Assembly (NCBI GenBank): GCA_020723105.1
Contig: DYJL01000019.1
Location: forward strand, 1 to 55,614
DNA: 55,614 bases
Direction of reading: 5' to 3'
DNA from: Nitrospira japonica
Lineage (GTDB): Bacteria; Nitrospirota; Thermodesulfovibrionia; UBA6902
The notes beneath the pieces are model-generated. The model was not told the origin of the DNA. It searched no databases and saw nothing but the letters and a program-made list of their open reading frames with translations. Each line of letters starts with the position of its first letter. Position 1 is the stretch's first letter. This document shows positions 51,777-55,614 of the stretch, in pieces. The translations under genes were made by a program, and so were the position numbers.

Positions 51777-54700
51777 CAAGGCGATTTCTTTAATAAGCCC
51801 ATTGAACAAATTATCCTCGGCTCCTGGATTTGCTCCTCCTCATGAATGACACAAAGCCGCCCTTCGTTACGCAAAGTAATGACGATCTGTGCAAGGGTCT
51901 CGTCGGAGATGCCGCTCCTTAACTGCCGGTTGAGTGTGTCTATGGCTGTTTGTCTGAGGGGATAACGATATATCTCATCAATTGCCTTCAGAAGTTCCTG
52001 CGATTCAAAGAGGGTCCCTTTAATTTCCTCTGCATATCTCTTGAGTCTTTCATAAGCGCGGAAGCGTGCGCCTGATGGTCTTCCCAATTGTCCGCCGACG
52101 GATTTTTCCTCTTCAATTATCAGCTCAACCCCTTTTTGCACCAGCTCATGATGGTTGTCGGCACGGGGAATCGCAGGAGTTTCGGGCAAACATTCCGCCG
52201 TCTTTAATATTTCATATTGAGACTCGGTAACCCCCTTGCCATCCTTATCAATCCATGCCAATGCGTCATTGCCTTCTGCTGTTTTTAGATAAATGAGCAC
52301 GCCTTCGGGACACACCCCTGCACCCCTCTCAAGAGGGGACGGATTCAATTCCCCTCTAAGAAGAGGGGTTAGGGATGTGTTAATTGCCTTTGTCGAATAA
52401 ACAACCTGCGGTAAAGACGGTATGATCCTTTGTAATTCAGGATTTGCAGTTATAGCATTCTTCCAGATTTGGTATGCATAGGAGGAAAGGTCCACCTCCC
52501 CATCAACGTCGCCATCAAGAATGCCTGATTTTTCATTATAAAGGTCAAGAATAATTTGATCATTACAGTCATCTTCAAAAAATGCCTCATCTGTCCCTAC
52601 AACCTCTGCATTTTGCCGGAGTCTCAGCCGGACGCGCTCCCGCAACTTAATAATACGATTTACTCCTTCGGCAGGAAGAAAAGAGTAACATAAAATGTTT
52701 TCTGCCTTTTGTCCTATACGATCCACACGGCCTGCCCGCTGTATCAATCTTATAATGGCCCAGGGCAGATCAAAGTTCACTATTATGGAGCAGTCCTGAA
52801 GGTTCTGTCCTTCACTGAGGACGTCCGTTGCAATGAGAACACGCAATTCTTCTTCGGGTCTTATCTTATCTCGCTTTTCATTGCTTTCCGGACTGAACCG
52901 CCACGCTATTTCGGTTGGATCATCTGAATCGCCGGTCACTCCTGCGATACTTGTTATACCCCTTTTCATAAGTTCAAATTCAAGGTAGCGAACAGTGTCT
53001 GCAAATTGACTGAAAACGATTACTTTATCACCAAGATGCTTTTTTGCAAGCAAGTTAATCAGCGCATCTAATTTGGCGTCTTTATCTGAGTTCCATTCAC
53101 CACACTTATGCAGGACTTTTAATAAAGAGTTAATGTCATACCGCAAGTCATTGGCTAAATCGTTAAGGAAAAGTGTGGGGCGGAGCCATTTGAAACGACT
53201 TCTGTACTGAGTTTCATATTCTTTATATACTTCAGCTGCCCTGCGCTTAAAATCATCCTCTGCCCGTAATTGTTTTCTTGCGCCCTCTATTGAGCCATTG
53301 CCATTATCATCTTCAAACATATTGGCAGTTACGCTAACATCATCAGCATCTTCATCATTTATGCGGGCATCCAGCATTCCAGAATCCTGTGTGCCGATAG
53401 GAAGCAGTTTTTCATTTTCAATTGCGTATAAAAAAATATAATTACGGAGAATATGGCGTTCAATGGATTGCATGAAGGCCTTCCCTCCGCTTTCAAGACG
53501 TTTAAATATGTTGGTACGGCAGAATCCCATGAGCCGTTTACCGGCGCGTGAGAGGTCCTGAAGGATTCTGGCGTCATTTTGAGTCGGTGGTTCGTGAGGA
53601 GTTTCCACAATATAATTACCAAGACCATATCTCGGCAGATTGAGCCCATTGACTGTATCTACTACATCTGAAGCATAAAGTCGCGCATATTGATCGTCCG
53701 GATTTTTGTCATCAATTTTAAATCTGATTGTCTTAGGCTGTCGAACCGGGAAATAAGAGAGGCTCCCATCTTCAAAGGTCAGGAATTTGCGGCCCGTGGC
53801 GGCATCGGTCCCAGCATAGTTGTCCTGGATAAAACTCCGTGTGCGTCTGACCATGTAGAGACGCACGAGGTCGCGCCAATCATCGGCGTAGTCGCTTTTT
53901 TCAAATGCAGAGAGTGAACGGACAGGGCACTGATGTCTGCGTATGAATTCCGTCTCGCCTAATTCACGGAGCAGTTTTTCAGGCCGAATACCTAAATCCT
54001 TATCCTCTGGGACAAATAGACGAAGCTGGTTGGAAAGATCACGATAGGTCTTGTTATAAGGCGTTGCTGAAAGCAGGATGCATTTGCTCTCATTCTCCTG
54101 TACGTATTCATGAATCGCCTGATACCGTTTGCCCTCACGATTTCTGAGATTATGACTTTCATCTATGAGGACCAACCGGTATCTGCGCAAGTCCGGCAGC
54201 TCATTTATTGCACGAGTGACTGATAAAACCTTTGCCCGCATACGATAGTTGTAAACATAATCCTCCCACATCTTAACAAGATTTTTCGGGCATATTATCA
54301 ATGTCTCCAAGCCGAAGTCATCTTCAAAGATGCGTGCAACGGCGGTCGCCATGAGAGTCTTGCCCAATCCGACTACATCTCCGATTAAAACACCGCCTCT
54401 TTTGTTGAGATGATGCGCTGCGATTTTTACTGCTGCTGTCTGGAATTCAAAAAGTTTCCGTCCAAAGTCTCTGGGTATCCGAAACTGAAGAAGCCCACCG
54501 CGCGCTTCTTCTGCAAGATGATATGCCATCTTTACATAGATATAATACGGCGGTATTAATTCTTCACGCGCCCAGCTCTCTTCAATTATGCTCACTAATT
54601 CATCAGATATATCCATACACCATTTGTCATTCCACCTGTCTTCAAACCATTGCGCCAGCTTCTGACAGGCATCATGGTCCAGGACGTCAATATTTAATTC

Positions 54701-55216
54701 TCCCTGCTTTGAAAGCCCGGCAAATGTAAGGTTACTGCTGCCCAGGTAGCCGATTGTCGGATTGATAGGGTCAGGCCGAAAGAGGAGATATAGCTTTGCA
54801 TGTAATTGATGTCTGAGGAATAATTTGACAACGACCTTCTTGGCCTTGATTTGCGCTGCGAGTCTGCGGAGGCCGGCTTCATCTTCATTAGTCGGGATGC
54901 CGAGGGTCAATTGATTGCGGAATTCTTCAGCTAATTTCTTTTTTATACGAAGTGCTGTTTGCTGATCAATTCCCTTATCCGATTTGACAAGACTCAATGC
55001 GGATATGAGCTCTTCCTGCGGAAGTTTCTGCATTCCGACGAGAAGGCGGCAGCAATTGCCCTTGCCGCCGGACCAGTTCTCTATGTATGAATCGAGCTGT
55101 TTCCATCCCCGAAGATTGAAATATCCCACACAGAAGTCGGCGCGATCAGCAACATGAAGGGTCTCTTGTAATGCGGGAAGCAGCGATTTTTCTATGTTGT
55201 CAAAAATCCTTGGCAT
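51776..55216 (-). CDS. PLD-like nuclease domain/SNF2 helicase
   Basis: 1146 residues. The N-terminus (to about 180) is a phospholipase-D-type domain with an HKD-like motif, H139 and K141 in HAKLYLLF and GSSNLTF following. The Swi2/Snf2 motor comes next: Walker A GDVVGLGKT near 280, LIDESHN near 351, LLSATPYN, and motif VI QRAGRVDRIGQ. The C-terminal part is charged. Such PLD-SNF2 proteins occur beside adenine methylases in anti-phage islands (for example DISARM-like sets). No drmA/drmB genes are present. Residues about 946-969 are encoded by an in-frame repeat. It is the first gene of the minus-strand island. Confidence 0.9.
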   Translation of the reverse strand: MPRIFDNIEKSLLPALQETLHVADRADFCVGYFNLRGWKQLDSYIENWSGGKGNCCRLLVGMQKLPQEELISALSLVKSDKGIDQQTALRIKKKLAEEFRNQLTLGIPTNEDEAGLRRLAAQIKAKKVVVKLFLRHQLHAKLYLLFRPDPINPTIGYLGSSNLTFAGLSKQGELNIDVLDHDACQKLAQWFEDRWNDKWCMDISDELVSIIEESWAREELIPPYYIYVKMAYHLAEEARGGLLQFRIPRDFGRKLFEFQTAAVKIAAHHLNKRGGVLIGDVVGLGKTLMATAVARIFEDDFGLETLIICPKNLVKMWEDYVYNYRMRAKVLSVTRAINELPDLRRYRLVLIDESHNLRNREGKRYQAIHEYVQENESKCILLSATPYNKTYRDLSNQLRLFVPEDKDLGIRPEKLLRELGETEFIRRHQCPVRSLSAFEKSDYADDWRDLVRLYMVRRTRSFIQDNYAGTDAATGRKFLTFEDGSLSYFPVRQPKTIRFKIDDKNPDDQYARLYASDVVDTVNGLNLPRYGLGNYIVETPHEPPTQNDARILQDLSRAGKRLMGFCRTNIFKRLESGGKAFMQSIERHILRNYIFLYAIENEKLLPIGTQDSGMLDARINDEDADDVSVTANMFEDDNGNGSIEGARKQLRAEDDFKRRAAEVYKEYETQYRSRFKWLRPTLFLNDLANDLRYDINSLLKVLHKCGEWNSDKDAKLDALINLLAKKHLGDKVIVFSQFADTVRYLEFELMKRGITSIAGVTGDSDDPTEIAWRFSPESNEKRDKIRPEEELRVLIATDVLSEGQNLQDCSIIVNFDLPWAIIRLIQRAGRVDRIGQKAENILCYSFLPAEGVNRIIKLRERVRLRLRQNAEVVGTDEAFFEDDCNDQIILDLYNEKSGILDGDVDGEVDLSSYAYQIWKNAITANPELQRIIPSLPQVVYSTKAINTSLTPLLRGELNPSPLERGAGVCPEGVLIYLKTAEGNDALAWIDKDGKGVTESQYEILKTAECLPETPAIPRADNHHELVQKGVELIIEEEKSVGGQLGRPSGARFRAYERLKRYAEEIKGTLFESQELLKAIDEIYRYPLRQTAIDTLNRQLRSGISDETLAQIVITLRNEGRLCVIHEEEQIQEPRIICSMGLLKKSP
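52311..52380. repeat. 70-bp inverted repeat inside the SNF2 helicase gene
   Basis: The ends ACACCCCTGCACCCCTCTC and AGAGGGGTTAGGGATGTGT are inverted near-copies, with a CTCTC/GAGGGG hairpin inside. The element is in frame and adds about 23 residues (SLTPLLRGELNPSPLERGAG and neighbours). It is C-terminal to helicase motif VI, so the motor is intact. Confidence 0.8.
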
Positions 55217-55517
55217 AAGCCTTTAATTGATCTTAATGTGAGGCATTCTTTCTAAGCTGCATACTGCCCATCTTTCATATCTATCAGCATAAAAAAACTA
55301 TCACCAATTTTATCACAAGCAATATTTTTTATTAGAAGAATTTTAAAGGATTGCACGAGTATTCGGATATAACGCTCTACCCCTTCCCGCAGTTGAGCGA
55401 GGATGCTCTGCGCATATGAAGACAAGATCGACGGGATTATCAGGAAAGGGCTAACCTACTGAAAACCGTACTTTCGAACTGCTCCCTGAAAGACGGAACT
55501 CCTTATCCCATATATAA
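55217..55517. other. non-coding gap upstream of the SNF2 helicase gene
   Basis: About 300 nt with no convincing gene. It separates the helicase gene from tRNA-Glu and must hold the island's promoter. I could not pick a clear -35/-10 pair. Confidence 0.5.
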
Positions 55518-55549
55518 AAATCCCTTTGGCATGATAGCCAAAGGGATTT
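55518..55549 (-). terminator. intrinsic terminator of tRNA-Glu
   Basis: AAATCCCTTTGGC and GCCAAAGGGATTT form a perfect 13-bp stem with a 6-nt loop. On the minus strand it is followed by a T-rich run (TTTTTATATA). It lies 11 nt after the tRNA 3' end. Confidence 0.85.
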
Positions 55550-55560
55550 CAAATGAGAGC

Positions 55561-55614
55561 TGGCGTCCCCACGGGGATTCGAACCCCGGTTACCGCCGTG
55601 AAAGGGCGATGTCC
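55561..55614 (-). tRNA. tRNA-Glu(TTC), partial at window edge
   Basis: The minus strand gives the 3' two-thirds of a tRNA: anticodon loop within CCCTTTCACG (TTC), T arm GGTTCGAATCC, acceptor GGGGAC and encoded CCA (55561-55563). The 5' end lies beyond the window. The match to tRNA-Glu is very strong. Confidence 0.92.

Overview
The window looks like chromosomal DNA of an anaerobic or microaerophilic Gram-negative bacterium with a menaquinone/UbiD-type decarboxylase. It has sigma-54 nitrogen control, outer-membrane proteins, a lipoprotein of the DUF4292 family, ArsM-like methylation and many small dispersed repeats. The protein flavour and the repeat types resemble Nitrospirota or Desulfobacterota-like genomes. 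That assignment is my inference from resemblance, not from a search.

Region 1 (1-4.5 kb, all minus strand) holds a tRNA cluster, Thr(TGT)-Tyr(GTA)-Gly(TCC)-Thr(GGT), the arrangement that usually precedes tuf; its spacers are filled with repeats. An oligopeptide ABC transporter operon (binding protein, DppB, DppC) follows. Region 2 (4.6-9.7 kb) has a RhlE-like DEAD-box helicase, an ABC-F ATPase, DarP/YjgA and a MATE exporter.

Region 3 (9.7-16.8 kb, minus strand) is a nitrogen-assimilation block. One operon-like run is amt-glnK-amidotransferase-glnA. The other is a small Fis-type HTH gene, a beta-barrel protein, amt and glnK. Each run has a sigma-54 -24/-12 promoter with palindromic ACAA/TTGT-type sites at nearly the same distance upstream (43-44 bp), which suggests one shared activator.

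Region 4 (16.8-32.3 kb) is mostly plus-strand housekeeping: a broken HD-domain gene, MTA phosphorylase and adenine phosphoribosyltransferase (purine salvage), DUF1015, a small methyltransferase, a phosphoesterase, tRNA-Met, a GGQ release-factor-like protein, a soluble HAD protein, a TauE-type permease, an NHL-repeat protein with a lipoprotein, a UbiD decarboxylase, a TPR protein with a recent internal duplication, an ExeA-like ATPase, and, on the minus strand, RadA and a DUF4292 lipoprotein.

Region 5 (32.4-38.2 kb) is the most unusual locus. An 806-residue protein joins a PqqD-like domain, a radical SAM/SPASM enzyme and a complete ArsM-like arsenite methyltransferase. It is followed by a cobalamin-binding radical SAM protein. 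A TerC-family membrane protein and a cytidylate-kinase-like/BON protein come next. The first two genes could form an uncharacterised organoarsenical (or other thiophilic element) pathway.

Region 6 (38.4-45.0 kb) has a QueG-like iron-sulfur protein, a TlpA thioredoxin, ispF-ispD-PIN/TRAM, HtrA, bioA and a small 53-residue gene. Region 7 (45.4-55.2 kb) is accessory DNA next to a tRNA-Glu: a broken ATP-dependent DNA ligase, a DprA-like protein, a remnant of a second methylase, an ImmA/IrrE protease with an XRE regulator (under a 17-bp-arm palindrome), an Eco57I-type adenine methylase, a truncated DinD and a PLD-SNF2 helicase. This is probably a defence island.

Several repeat families recur. At least four copies lie in frame inside apparently intact genes: the amidotransferase, the DUF4292 signal peptide, the methylase and the SNF2 helicase. 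No CRISPR array, IS transposase or rRNA was seen.
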